Shown piece after piece: positions 35,625-43,494 of a DNA stretch of 64,000 nucleotides. Source of the stretch: an uncultured Eubacteriales bacterium (GTDB lineage Bacteria > Bacillota > Clostridia > Peptostreptococcales > Anaerovoracaceae); contig CACYLW010000004.1 in the NCBI GenBank assembly GCA_902775345.1, positions 1 through 64,000 of the forward strand, given 5' to 3'. Position 1 is the first letter of the stretch; each line of letters starts with the position of its first letter. The position numbers and the translations under genes were made by a program. The notes under the pieces were generated by a model. That model saw only the letters and a list, made by a program, of their open reading frames with translations, did not search any database and was not told the DNA's origin.

Positions 35625-37168
35625 ATATGGTCTCCTGTTTTTATTTTATTTTCTTTTTCTTTCAGATAGTCCTTCGCGTCCTTAAAGAAGCTCCAGACCA
35701 TTATTACCATTATTATACCTATAGGGAAGGCTGAAATTATGCTGACCGACTGAATATTGTTCATCGAGCTTTCCGAGAAAACAAGTCCCATCGGCAGTAC
35801 TATGAGCAGCAGGCACCACAGCAGTTCGATCGCGCGGTGAGGCATTTCGTCTTCACCGAGATTGTAGTAGCTGTAGCACGAAGCGGTGTAGGCGATCGAG
35901 TCGAACGAGGTCGCGTAGAACGTGACCATGGTTACGATCACCAGAACGAGGATGAACTTGCTGAACGGCATCGTGTCGATAATGTTCAGAATCAGCTCGT
36001 ACAGATCGCCGGACTTTTCGTATACAGCGATGAAGTCCGCTCCTCCGGCTGCCTGAAGACCGAGCGAGTAATTGCCCAGCACCACGAAGCTCACTATCGT
36101 TGAGCCGACGCCGAAGATATATCCGCCTCCTATTACCTGGCGGATGGTCCTTCCTCTTGAAATATTACCGATGAAGAACGGTGCGGCAATGCACCATACC
36201 ATCCAGTAAGCCCAGTAGTATATCGTCCAGTCCTGAGGGAAGTTGTTCTCCCTCACCGGATCCACATAGGTAGACAGCCCGATGAAGTTCTGCACCATCT
36301 TTCCGAATGACTGGAATCCGTTTTCAAGTATGAATCTTCCTTGTCCGCTCGTAAACAGCACGATCAGCAGCAGTCCGAAGAACAGATATATGCATGTCTT
36401 GGCCAGAATGCCGATGCCCTTGAATCCGTGAAGGACAGCGTATGTATATACCGCGCATGTGATCAGCAGGATGATGATGGTCACGAAGCGGCGGCTGATC
36501 TCAATGTGGAACAGCTTCATGATGATGCTTGCCATGAGCGGCGTGGCAACGCTGAATGTCGTAGCCGTGCCCGCAAGCAGAGCGAACAGCGCGAACAGGT
36601 CTATTATCCTTCCTGCCAGCCCGTCCGAATGCTTTCCGATTACCGGACGGCATGCCTCCGAGTATCTCTGTCTGCTGCGTTTTCTTACATGCAGCATGAA
36701 GCCGAAAGCCACGGCAAGCACAAGATAGAAAGCCCACGGGATGAAGCTCCAGTGGAAGAGAGGGAACACTCCCGCCCATTCTATGATGGATCCGAGCTCC
36801 GCAATATGCGGATTCGTGGCATACATGACCCACTCGGCAAACGAGTAGAACAGTATGTCTGCCGCCAGTCCGCAGGTGAACATCATGCAACCCCAGGTGA
36901 AGAATGAGTATTTCGGTTTCTCGAACGGCTCGCCGAGGACGATATCTCCGCACTTTGAAAGAGCCATCACGATCGAAACTATCAGAGCTCCGAGTCCCAG
37001 AGCCAGGTAATAGAGTCCAACTGTATCTCCGAAGAAGAACCTTATCTGTCCGATCACCTCATTCGACTGATCCGGAAAAACAAAGAGCATCCCTGCGAGT
37101 ACTACGATCAGTATGAACGGAACAAGCGTCACCATCCAGTCGATCCTGCTTTTCTCCAGTTTATTCAT
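35606..37168 (-). CDS. BCCT-family betaine/choline/carnitine transporter
   Basis: This 520-residue protein has 12 membrane helices and the BCCT signature WTIYYWAYWMVWCIAAPFF, followed by IGNISRGRTIRQVIGGG. The family imports glycine betaine, choline or carnitine with Na+ or H+, or exchanges them for their products. Within this operon it probably supplies the quaternary amine that is both demethylated (MttB route) and phosphorylated and activated (LicA/LicC route). It lacks a long osmosensing C-terminal domain and ends in a short basic tail that overlaps the corrinoid gene. Confidence 0.9.
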   Translation of the reverse strand: MNKLEKSRIDWMVTLVPFILIVVLAGMLFVFPDQSNEVIGQIRFFFGDTVGLYYLALGLGALIVSIVMALSKCGDIVLGEPFEKPKYSFFTWGCMMFTCGLAADILFYSFAEWVMYATNPHIAELGSIIEWAGVFPLFHWSFIPWAFYLVLAVAFGFMLHVRKRSRQRYSEACRPVIGKHSDGLAGRIIDLFALFALLAGTATTFSVATPLMASIIMKLFHIEISRRFVTIIILLITCAVYTYAVLHGFKGIGILAKTCIYLFFGLLLIVLFTSGQGRFILENGFQSFGKMVQNFIGLSTYVDPVRENNFPQDWTIYYWAYWMVWCIAAPFFIGNISRGRTIRQVIGGGYIFGVGSTIVSFVVLGNYSLGLQAAGGADFIAVYEKSGDLYELILNIIDTMPFSKFILVLVIVTMVTFYATSFDSIAYTASCYSYYNLGEDEMPHRAIELLWCLLLIVLPMGLVFSESSMNNIQSVSIISAFPIGIIMVIMVWSFFKDAKDYLKEKENKIKTGDHICQENQ

Positions 37169-37201
37169 CTATATATATACCTCTGTTTTTTCTGCTTGCA
37201 G

Positions 37202-38962
37202 TCAGTTCAGTTCCGCGATGAGCTCCTTTGCGTATCTGCAGTAGTCTTTTGCGTATCTGTACTGCTTCAGGCTGTATTCCCCGAACTCCACTCCGAGATT
37301 GTGCTTGTATTCGCACCAGTTTGACCAGAGCAGTCCGCACGCGGCAACATAGCAATAGATCTTTGCCCGGACGGCTCTGTCGCATCCGCCTTCAAAATAG
37401 ATATCTATGAGCCTGTCAACGCACTCCCTGTCATACATGGCGTAAATGGCAAACATCGCGATATCCACATGCGGATCCTCCATCCCGGCGTATTCCCAGT
37501 CCGTAAGCTGAAGATTCTCGCCGTTTCCATCGTCGTAGAACAGAAAGTTATCGGGTACGGCATCTATGTGTGTAAGACAGAAGTCCTTCTCCATGCCGTC
37601 GATGATCTCCTTCAGTCCCATAACATTGGCCTTTGTCTTCTGGTAGTCCTTGTACATGGATGGGCTGTTTCCCCGGAGTTCCTCATAATATTCGATATGT
37701 CCGAAGAGATCAAAGCTGTGCTCCACCTCAAGGTGCATTGCGTGGAAGTCTTTCAGCTTTTTCATGCAGCGGGCAAGATCGCCGGTGTCAAATGGATCGC
37801 AGTTCCGCACGCCTTCCAGATAGCGGGTTATCTTGTATCCGTTTTCCGGATTTATATATACAGGGTCATCGCACAGGCCGCGGCCGCTGATAGCTCTGAA
37901 CACTGCTGCCTCCTGGGCACGGTTGACCAGCTGGTCGGAGCCTTCTCCCGGTACACGCATTATGTACTTCTCGCCATTGACGGAAAACAGGAACGATCTG
38001 TTAGTCATTCCCTTCTTGAGGACGGATATGTCGGTTATGTCATCCGGTGTTACTCCGAAGACACCGGCTATAACGTCCAATTCCTTTGATTTCAGGTGAT
38101 TTGACTCGCCGTCCAGCTCCCTTAACTGCTCATAAGTATTTATCTCCACAGCATCGGAAGCGCTGACCACACGTGCCGGTATCATCATTTTGCCGCCCCT
38201 GTACAGAGCGAACTCCCAGAAATCATCATCATGCGCGCCGCTTGCGTCAGCCTCTTTTATACTATTAATAAGTGTTCCCGCGTCTTCCCGGGAAATATAT
38301 GACAGGCCGATCATTGCGTTTCCTCCGGAGCGCTCCGGTACTTTCACCAACTCTCCCTTCCGGTTGACGCGCACTTCGGAATCCTCATCAGCCGAATCCG
38401 ATACCATGTACCAGGAATACATCTCATGTCCGCTGAACGGGTTGCTTTCGCAGCGGATGTCGGAAGGAATTATATAGGTGTTTCCTATCCTGTCCGCAGC
38501 GAGAGAAAGAGTGTGCAGATTGTTTTTTCCTGCGTATTCCTTATTGAATACCAGCTCAACTCCGTAAGCGTCGATGAGATAGTCGAAGGTCTCCTTCATG
38601 AAGCCTACGACCACGGTTATGTCATATATACCGGCATCATGCAGCTGCCCGATCACCCTTTCTATCAGAGGTTCTCCGTTTACTTCAAGGAACGCCTTCG
38701 GCGTTGCCAGATTGATCGGAACCATGCGCATGCCAAAACCGGCGGCAAGTATGATCGCATTCTTCGGAACACAGCTGTCGTATTCCTTCCTAGCTTTTTC
38801 CGTAAGCTGTTGATCCTCATCCAGATATCCTTCGTAAACAAGAGCTTTCATGCTCTTGTTGACAGCACCCAGGCTGTATCCTGACTTCTCTGAAAGGATG
38901 CGCTGATTTACATATTTATGTTCAAGGATTGTTCTTAAAACATCCCTATCTTGCTTGTTCAT
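37202..38962 (-). CDS. HTH - LicC cytidylyltransferase - LicA choline kinase triple fusion
   Basis: The 586-residue protein has three parts. Residues 1-65 are a winged helix-turn-helix (LSEKSGYSLGAVNKSMKAL). Residues 68 to about 290 are a LicC-like nucleotidyltransferase (AIILAAGFGMRMVPINLATP, FLEVNGEPLIERVI). Residues about 295-586 are a LicA/choline-kinase-type phosphotransferase with LTHIDAVPDNFL (catalytic HxDxxxxN) and LTDWEYAG (Mg-binding Asp). It should phosphorylate choline and convert phosphocholine to CDP-choline. The HTH may let it regulate its own operon. It is the first gene of the operon and is divergent from a secreted CHAP protein. No LicD phosphocholine transferase is in the window. 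Confidence 0.88.
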   Translation of the reverse strand: MNKQDRDVLRTILEHKYVNQRILSEKSGYSLGAVNKSMKALVYEGYLDEDQQLTEKARKEYDSCVPKNAIILAAGFGMRMVPINLATPKAFLEVNGEPLIERVIGQLHDAGIYDITVVVGFMKETFDYLIDAYGVELVFNKEYAGKNNLHTLSLAADRIGNTYIIPSDIRCESNPFSGHEMYSWYMVSDSADEDSEVRVNRKGELVKVPERSGGNAMIGLSYISREDAGTLINSIKEADASGAHDDDFWEFALYRGGKMMIPARVVSASDAVEINTYEQLRELDGESNHLKSKELDVIAGVFGVTPDDITDISVLKKGMTNRSFLFSVNGEKYIMRVPGEGSDQLVNRAQEAAVFRAISGRGLCDDPVYINPENGYKITRYLEGVRNCDPFDTGDLARCMKKLKDFHAMHLEVEHSFDLFGHIEYYEELRGNSPSMYKDYQKTKANVMGLKEIIDGMEKDFCLTHIDAVPDNFLFYDDGNGENLQLTDWEYAGMEDPHVDIAMFAIYAMYDRECVDRLIDIYFEGGCDRAVRAKIYCYVAACGLLWSNWCEYKHNLGVEFGEYSLKQYRYAKDYCRYAKELIAELN

Positions 38963-38997
38963 GAACTCTCCCTTTCTGTCTTTCGTGAACTATCGGT

Positions 38998-39006
38998 ATA
39001 ATAGCA
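38998..39006 (-). promoter_or_regulatory. Extended -10 promoter of the choline/methyltransferase operon
   Basis: On the minus strand TGCTATTAT (39006-38998) is an extended -10 element about 36 nt before the ATG at 38962; GGGAG precedes the start codon. No strong -35 is seen. The rest of the 227-nt divergent gap up to 39190 is AT-rich. It must also hold the promoter of the plus-strand CHAP gene, which I could not place with confidence. Confidence 0.5.
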
Positions 39007-39189
39007 CAGGCCCCGTATTAAATCCAGTAAAGCTTTGCAGTGATCGCATTTTCTCTAATTTTGTATAGATACGTGGATTCCTTTTTTCCGCTCTTTTATT
39101 ATTAGCATGAAATAACAGCGGACCGGCGCGTGAGCATCCTGCCGGTATCGCTGCTTTGCAATCTTTATTGCATTAGAAAGAGTGGAAAA

Positions 39190-40485
39190 ATGGATAAACA
39201 GCAAAAGATATTGAAGCGTCTGACCGCATTCATGCTTGCACTGACGCTTTGCCTGACTCTGGTCACATGCATTTCCGAGCCTGCTTACGCGGCTTCGCCG
39301 TCAACGGCGAATACGTCCGCAGCGACGGCTGCTGCGACCTATCCGGCTGCAAAACGTGTTGCTTTAGTCAAATACGATGTGACTTTCAAAAGCGATGTCC
39401 GCACTGACAAAAAGCTCGGCGCCACCTCCCGTCCCGCATATCTTACTGCAAAAGGGGCCCGCAACAGCATCAAACTGTCATGGACCCCTCCGGCAAAAGT
39501 TTCTTCGATAGACGGATATGTGATCGCAAGGCAGGACGCAAGCGGTGAAAGATGGCGTCAGATAGCAGTTGTCTCCTCTGGCACAAAGACATATACGGAC
39601 ACGACCGCGACAGTAAAAAACAGACTGTACAAATACACGGTGATCGCTTACAAAAACACTTCCGGCGGCTGGCTGGTAGCAAATCCTATTGTCTGGGCCG
39701 GCGCGGTAACCTCCAACAGTTCAAAGGATAATGTTACTGCATTCAAGTTTTACAACCCTGCAAGGATCTCGACCGTCAAAGTCGGTGTAAAGAAGAAGAT
39801 GGTCATAACATTCTCATATGATGACCCTGTCAGCAAATCTATCCGCTGGACAAGTTCCAACAAAGCAATTGCCAAAGTCAACAACAAGGGAGAAGTGACC
39901 GGCGTTTCTCACGGAACCGTTACTCTTTCCGGACGTACCCACACCGGTAATATCATTAAGACGAACGTGACAGTCATTAACCAGGGCACAGCTCAGGCCA
40001 TGGTAGATGTCATGGCAAGCTGGATCAATTTCAGCGAGGTTAACCGCAAGCATGAGGGTATCATAGATATCTATAATGCCGTAAAGCCGTGGCCGCGTGG
40101 ATACAAAGTGAAGTACAGCGATGAATGGTGCGCGACCTGCGTATCCGCCGCCTCCATCATGAGCGGAACTCTCAAGTATACCGGCAGGGAATGCGGCGTA
40201 CCTCAGTTCATAACCTTCTTTAAGAACAGAGGCCGCTGGGAGGAAGACGGCTCCATCAGACCGAGGCCGGGCGACCTGATAATATACGGCTGGTCGATCG
40301 GTGCCAGCGTGACCGTATTCGGCAACGACTGGAGCGCAAGCCACATCGGTGTCGTGGAATCCGTGAAAGGAAATCAGATCACTGTTATTGAAGGCAACAT
40401 GGGCGCAGGTACCGTCGGAAGACGTACCATAAAGCAGGGCTGGAGATTCATCCGCGGCTACTGCCGTCCGAATTATAAAAAATAG
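39190..40485 (+). CDS. Secreted CHAP-domain protein with fibronectin-like and Ig-like (BIG2) domains
   Basis: A protein of about 431 residues with a classic signal peptide (basic start, LTAFMLALTLCLTLVTC core, cleavage after AYA). A fibronectin-type III-like domain follows (RPAYLTAKGARNSIKLSW to about residue 185), then a bacterial Ig-like BIG2 domain (WTSSNKAIAKVNNKGEVTGV). The C-terminal CHAP amidase/peptidase domain has its catalytic Cys in DEWCATCV and His in ASHIGVVES. CHAP enzymes cut peptidoglycan stem peptides or cross-bridges outside the cell. I chose the ATG at 39190 because of the signal peptide and GAAAGAGTGG just upstream. It is divergent from the choline-kinase operon. Confidence 0.85.
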   Translation: MDKQQKILKRLTAFMLALTLCLTLVTCISEPAYAASPSTANTSAATAAATYPAAKRVALVKYDVTFKSDVRTDKKLGATSRPAYLTAKGARNSIKLSWTPPAKVSSIDGYVIARQDASGERWRQIAVVSSGTKTYTDTTATVKNRLYKYTVIAYKNTSGGWLVANPIVWAGAVTSNSSKDNVTAFKFYNPARISTVKVGVKKKMVITFSYDDPVSKSIRWTSSNKAIAKVNNKGEVTGVSHGTVTLSGRTHTGNIIKTNVTVINQGTAQAMVDVMASWINFSEVNRKHEGIIDIYNAVKPWPRGYKVKYSDEWCATCVSAASIMSGTLKYTGRECGVPQFITFFKNRGRWEEDGSIRPRPGDLIIYGWSIGASVTVFGNDWSASHIGVVESVKGNQITVIEGNMGAGTVGRRTIKQGWRFIRGYCRPNYKK

Positions 40486-40494
40486 GTATAACGA

Positions 40495-40527
40495 AACAGA
40501 GCCTGCTCGCAGCGAGCAGGCTCTGTT
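40495..40527. terminator. Bidirectional terminator between convergent genes
   Basis: AACAGAGCCTGCTC pairs with GAGCAGGCTCTGTT (14-bp perfect stem, loop GCAGC). On the plus strand a small CCC/GGG hairpin and TCTGTTTTTTTA follow; on the minus strand TTTCGTTATA follows. It lies between the convergent CHAP gene and the rubrerythrin gene and can serve both. Confidence 0.85.
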
Positions 40528-40549
40528 ATTCCCTTTCGGGTCTGTTTTT

Positions 40550-41089
40550 TTAATAATTCTCTTCGTGGATCTCAAAGTATGCTTTAGGATGAGCGCATAC
40601 AGGGCAGACCTCAGGAGCTTTTGTTCCTACCACGATGTGTCCGCAGTTGCGGCACTCCCATACCTTGACCTCGCTCTTCGCGAACACTTCCTGTGCTTCT
40701 ACGTTATGAAGCAGCGCGCGGTAGCGCTCCTCATGATGCTTCTCGATCTCGCCTACCATGCGGAACTTCGCTGCCAGAGCCTTGAAGCCCTCTTCTTCGG
40801 CTGTCTTTGCGAAGCCTTCATACATGTCTGTCCACTCGTAGTTTTCACCATCTGCTGCAGCCGTAAGATTCTCGGCTGTGCTTCCGATCCCTTCGAGTTC
40901 CTTGAACCACATTTTCGCGTGCTCTTTCTCATTGTCGGCTGTTTTCAGGAAGAGAGCTGCGATCTGCTCGAAGCCCTCCTTCTTAGCCTTCGACGCGAAA
41001 TATGTATACTTGTTGCGCGCCTGGGATTCACCGGCGAAAGCCGCTTCCAGGTTCTTTTCTGTCTGTGTTCCTGCGTATTTGTTAGCCAT
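40550..41089 (-). CDS. rbr: Rubrerythrin
   Basis: The 179-residue protein has a ferritin-like diiron domain: an N-terminal helix with [16 protein letters not shown], then EKEHAKMWF, and later EKHHEERY with the ExxH-type ligands. A C-terminal rubredoxin-like domain follows, with paired CxxC motifs ECRNCG and CPVCA. It reduces hydrogen peroxide in anaerobes with electrons from rubredoxin or NAD(P)H enzymes. It is a single-gene unit with its own promoter (41127-41155), a GGGGGG ribosome site, and the shared terminator downstream. A strict or near-strict anaerobic host is implied. Confidence 0.95.
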   Translation of the reverse strand: MANKYAGTQTEKNLEAAFAGESQARNKYTYFASKAKKEGFEQIAALFLKTADNEKEHAKMWFKELEGIGSTAENLTAAADGENYEWTDMYEGFAKTAEEEGFKALAAKFRMVGEIEKHHEERYRALLHNVEAQEVFAKSEVKVWECRNCGHIVVGTKAPEVCPVCAHPKAYFEIHEENY

Positions 41090-41126
41090 TTTTATCCCCC
41101 CTTTAAGAAATAGTACTGTATCATAA

Positions 41127-41155
41127 ATTGTAAGCCCGCCGGGTCCCTTTGTCTA
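41127..41155 (-). promoter_or_regulatory. Promoter of the rubrerythrin gene
   Basis: On the minus strand TAGACA (41155-41150), a 17-nt GC-rich spacer and TACAAT (41132-41127). Each hexamer matches five of six consensus bases. It lies about 38 nt before the ATG at 41089. No clear PerR-type palindrome was seen. Confidence 0.6.
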
Positions 41156-41202
41156 CAAGGTGTTTCTTTTGTTTTTAGTTAATAGGCTGCCCTGTTTTGT
41201 GC

Positions 41203-41208
41203 TACAAT
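41203..41208 (+). promoter_or_regulatory. Likely -10 of the plsC-dtd-galE group
   Basis: TACAAT at 41203-41208 is preceded by TGTGC, giving an extended TGCTACAAT element, 23 nt before the ATG at 41232. No convincing -35 is present. Confidence 0.4.
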
Positions 41209-41231
41209 TCGTTTGTAAGGGAGGATCAGAC

Positions 41232-41966
41232 ATGAACATATTCAAGACGGGACCAAGATTCATCCGGGGATATTTAGAAACTAAGCGCTTTACCTCGCTG
41301 AAGAAGCAGATCTACAAGCTTCGCGAAGAAGGCGAGCTTAAAGGCGAGAGGGATCTTATTCAGTCCGGGCAGAAGCGCTGGGTAGAAGCGATGTCGCCGG
41401 TGCTCGGCCTTACCTATGATATCAGTGGCGAGGAGAACATCCCTGCTCCTGAAGACGGCCCTTTCATGATGTACTGTAATCATCAGAGCTTCGCAGACAT
41501 CGCGGCAACGCTGTGGATCATGAAGGATCACGGCATGATGGGCTACGTCTCCAAGGAGGAGTGGCGCAAGTACCCTATCCTGGCCGATGTCGTTGACTGC
41601 TCGCGGTCGATATTCCTCGTCCGCAACAACCCGAAAGAAGCCGTGCGCGCGCTGGCCGAGGCAAAGAAGATGCTCGATCTGGGATTCAATCTGTGCATCT
41701 TCCCTGAAGGCACACGTTCGCGGAGACACGAGATGGGCGAGTTCAAGGCAGGCGCTTTCAAGTTTGCCGAGAAAGCCAAAGTTCCTATCCTTCCTGTTAC
41801 AGTGGATGGCACATACAGGTTCTTTGAAGAGGACGGCACATGGAAGCCTGCACATATCAAAGTGACCATACATCCGCTGGTTCACATCGAGAACATGAAC
41901 CGTGAGGAGCAGCATGAGGCTGCCAAGAAGATAGAAGAAACTATAAGGAGCGCACTGGATAAATGA
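41232..41966 (+). CDS. plsC: 1-acyl-sn-glycerol-3-phosphate acyltransferase (PlsC family)
   Basis: This protein of about 244 residues has the HX4D catalytic motif as NHQSFAD, the acceptor-binding [19 protein letters not shown] block, and [14 protein letters not shown]. It puts the second acyl chain on lysophosphatidic acid to give phosphatidic acid at the inner face of the membrane. I chose the ATG at 41232 because GGGAGG lies directly upstream; the ATG-like codon at 41160 would add a hydrophobic stretch without a good site. It overlaps dtd by 4 nt. Confidence 0.88.
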   Translation: MNIFKTGPRFIRGYLETKRFTSLKKQIYKLREEGELKGERDLIQSGQKRWVEAMSPVLGLTYDISGEENIPAPEDGPFMMYCNHQSFADIAATLWIMKDHGMMGYVSKEEWRKYPILADVVDCSRSIFLVRNNPKEAVRALAEAKKMLDLGFNLCIFPEGTRSRRHEMGEFKAGAFKFAEKAKVPILPVTVDGTYRFFEEDGTWKPAHIKVTIHPLVHIENMNREEQHEAAKKIEETIRSALDK

Positions 41967-42409
41967 GATTTGTCATTCAGAGAGTAAAACACGCGTCGGT
42001 CACCGTCGAAGGCGAAGTCATCGGAAAGATCGGATGCGGTTACATGGTGCTTATCGGCGTATGCGATGCCGATGACGAAGCTGTTGCCGACAAGATGGTC
42101 GACAAGATGATAAAGTTGCGTATAAACAGAGACGCTGAGGGCAAGACCAATCTGTCTCTCGCTGACGTTGACGGCGGACTTCTTCTGATCTCGCAGTTCA
42201 CTCTCTACGCGAACTGCAAAAAGGGCAACCGCCCGTCTTTCATAGAGTCGGGGTCGCCTGAGCACGCCAATGCTCTGTACGAATATATAATTGAAAAGTG
42301 CCGTGAGCGCGTGCCTGTCGTTGAGAAAGGCTCGTTCGGCGCTGAGATGGCTGTCGAACTACTGAACGACGGTCCGTTCACGATAATCCTTGATTCTGAA
42401 AAGCTTTAA
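41963..42409 (+). CDS. dtd: D-aminoacyl-tRNA deacylase
   Basis: This 148-residue protein matches DTD from end to end: [15 protein letters not shown] at the start, the [17 protein letters not shown] signature, and NDGPFTI, which has the Gly-cisPro motif that reads chirality. It cleaves D-amino acids (and glycine mischarged on tRNA-Ala) from tRNA. It is coupled to plsC by an ATGA overlap and is followed by galE 16 nt later. Confidence 0.95.
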   Translation: MRFVIQRVKHASVTVEGEVIGKIGCGYMVLIGVCDADDEAVADKMVDKMIKLRINRDAEGKTNLSLADVDGGLLLISQFTLYANCKKGNRPSFIESGSPEHANALYEYIIEKCRERVPVVEKGSFGAEMAVELLNDGPFTIILDSEKL

Positions 42410-42425
42410 AGGAGTTGGATCAAAC

Positions 42426-43490
42426 ATGAAGACCTTACTTACAGGTGGTGCGGGATATATAGGATCGCACACGGCAGTGGCTATGCTCGAAGCAGGGCAC
42501 GAAGTCGCTGTTGTGGATAATTACGTAAACAGCTCAGCCGAGGCGATCGCTCGTGTAGAGAAGATCACCGGAAAGCCTGTCGCTCTTTATGAGGCGGATG
42601 TGGCAGACAAGGACCGCATGATGGAGATACTGAAAGCAGAAATGCCGGACTGCATCATACATTTTGCGGGGCTCAAGGCTGTCGGAGAATCCGTAGCAAT
42701 GCCTGTTGAATATTACCGCAACAACATTGACACTACGCTGACACTTCTCGAATGCATGAGAGAGCTGGGACTTGCCAATATAGTCTTCTCCAGCTCAGCT
42801 ACAGTTTACGGCGAGGACAATGTGCCTCCGTTCACCGAGAACGCGCCTAAGGGCATGTGCACAAATCCATATGGCTGGACCAAGTGGATGCAGGAGCAGA
42901 TGCTGACAGACGCGCAGTTCTCGAGCGAAGCGGCTGACGGAAGCGCAAATACGGCAAATGGCTGGAAGGTGCCGCTGTCCGTGGTGCTGCTGAGATACTT
43001 CAACCCGGTCGGAGCACACGAGAGCGGGCTGATCGGCGAAGATCCGCAGGGGATCCCGAACAACCTTATGCCTTATATCTCTCAGGTGGCGGTCGGAAGG
43101 CGCGACCATCTGACCGTATTCGGAAACGACTACGATACTCCTGACGGCACATGCCGCAGGGACTACATACACGTGATGGATCTGGCCGAAGGTCATGTCA
43201 AAGCCGCGGAATACGCGGTGAAGAACAAGGGCACGGAAGTGTTCAACCTGGGAACGGGCTCGCCTTACAGCGTGCTCGAGATGGTCGAAGCTTTCGGACG
43301 CGCGTGCGGGCACGCTGTAGCCTATGAAATAGGCGCCAGACGAGCCGGCGACGTGCAGGACAGCTGGGCTGACGCCTCCAGGGCTAAGGCCGTGCTCGGC
43401 TGGCAGGCGAGCCGCGGCATAGACGAGATCTGCCGCGATGCCTGGAACTGGCAGAGCCATAATCCGCAGGGATACGATACCAATAAATAA
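42426..43490 (+). CDS. galE: UDP-glucose 4-epimerase
   Basis: This protein of about 354 residues is an extended SDR with LLTGGAGYIGSHTAVAMLEAG (NAD-binding GxxGxxG), SSSATVYGED, the catalytic YxxxK as YGWTK, and the GalE-type RYFNPVGAHESGLIGEDPQG. It interconverts UDP-glucose and UDP-galactose, and possibly the GlcNAc/GalNAc pair. I chose the ATG at 42426, with AAGGAG upstream. It may supply sugar nucleotides for the envelope polymers of this region. Confidence 0.92.
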   Translation: MKTLLTGGAGYIGSHTAVAMLEAGHEVAVVDNYVNSSAEAIARVEKITGKPVALYEADVADKDRMMEILKAEMPDCIIHFAGLKAVGESVAMPVEYYRNNIDTTLTLLECMRELGLANIVFSSSATVYGEDNVPPFTENAPKGMCTNPYGWTKWMQEQMLTDAQFSSEAADGSANTANGWKVPLSVVLLRYFNPVGAHESGLIGEDPQGIPNNLMPYISQVAVGRRDHLTVFGNDYDTPDGTCRRDYIHVMDLAEGHVKAAEYAVKNKGTEVFNLGTGSPYSVLEMVEAFGRACGHAVAYEIGARRAGDVQDSWADASRAKAVLGWQASRGIDEICRDAWNWQSHNPQGYDTNK

Positions 43491-43494
43491 ACAT

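Noticed and set aside
39007-39189. c-di-AMP (ydaO-type) riboswitch upstream of the CHAP gene
   Set aside because: Such riboswitches often precede wall hydrolases, but the conserved core sequence was not seen here.
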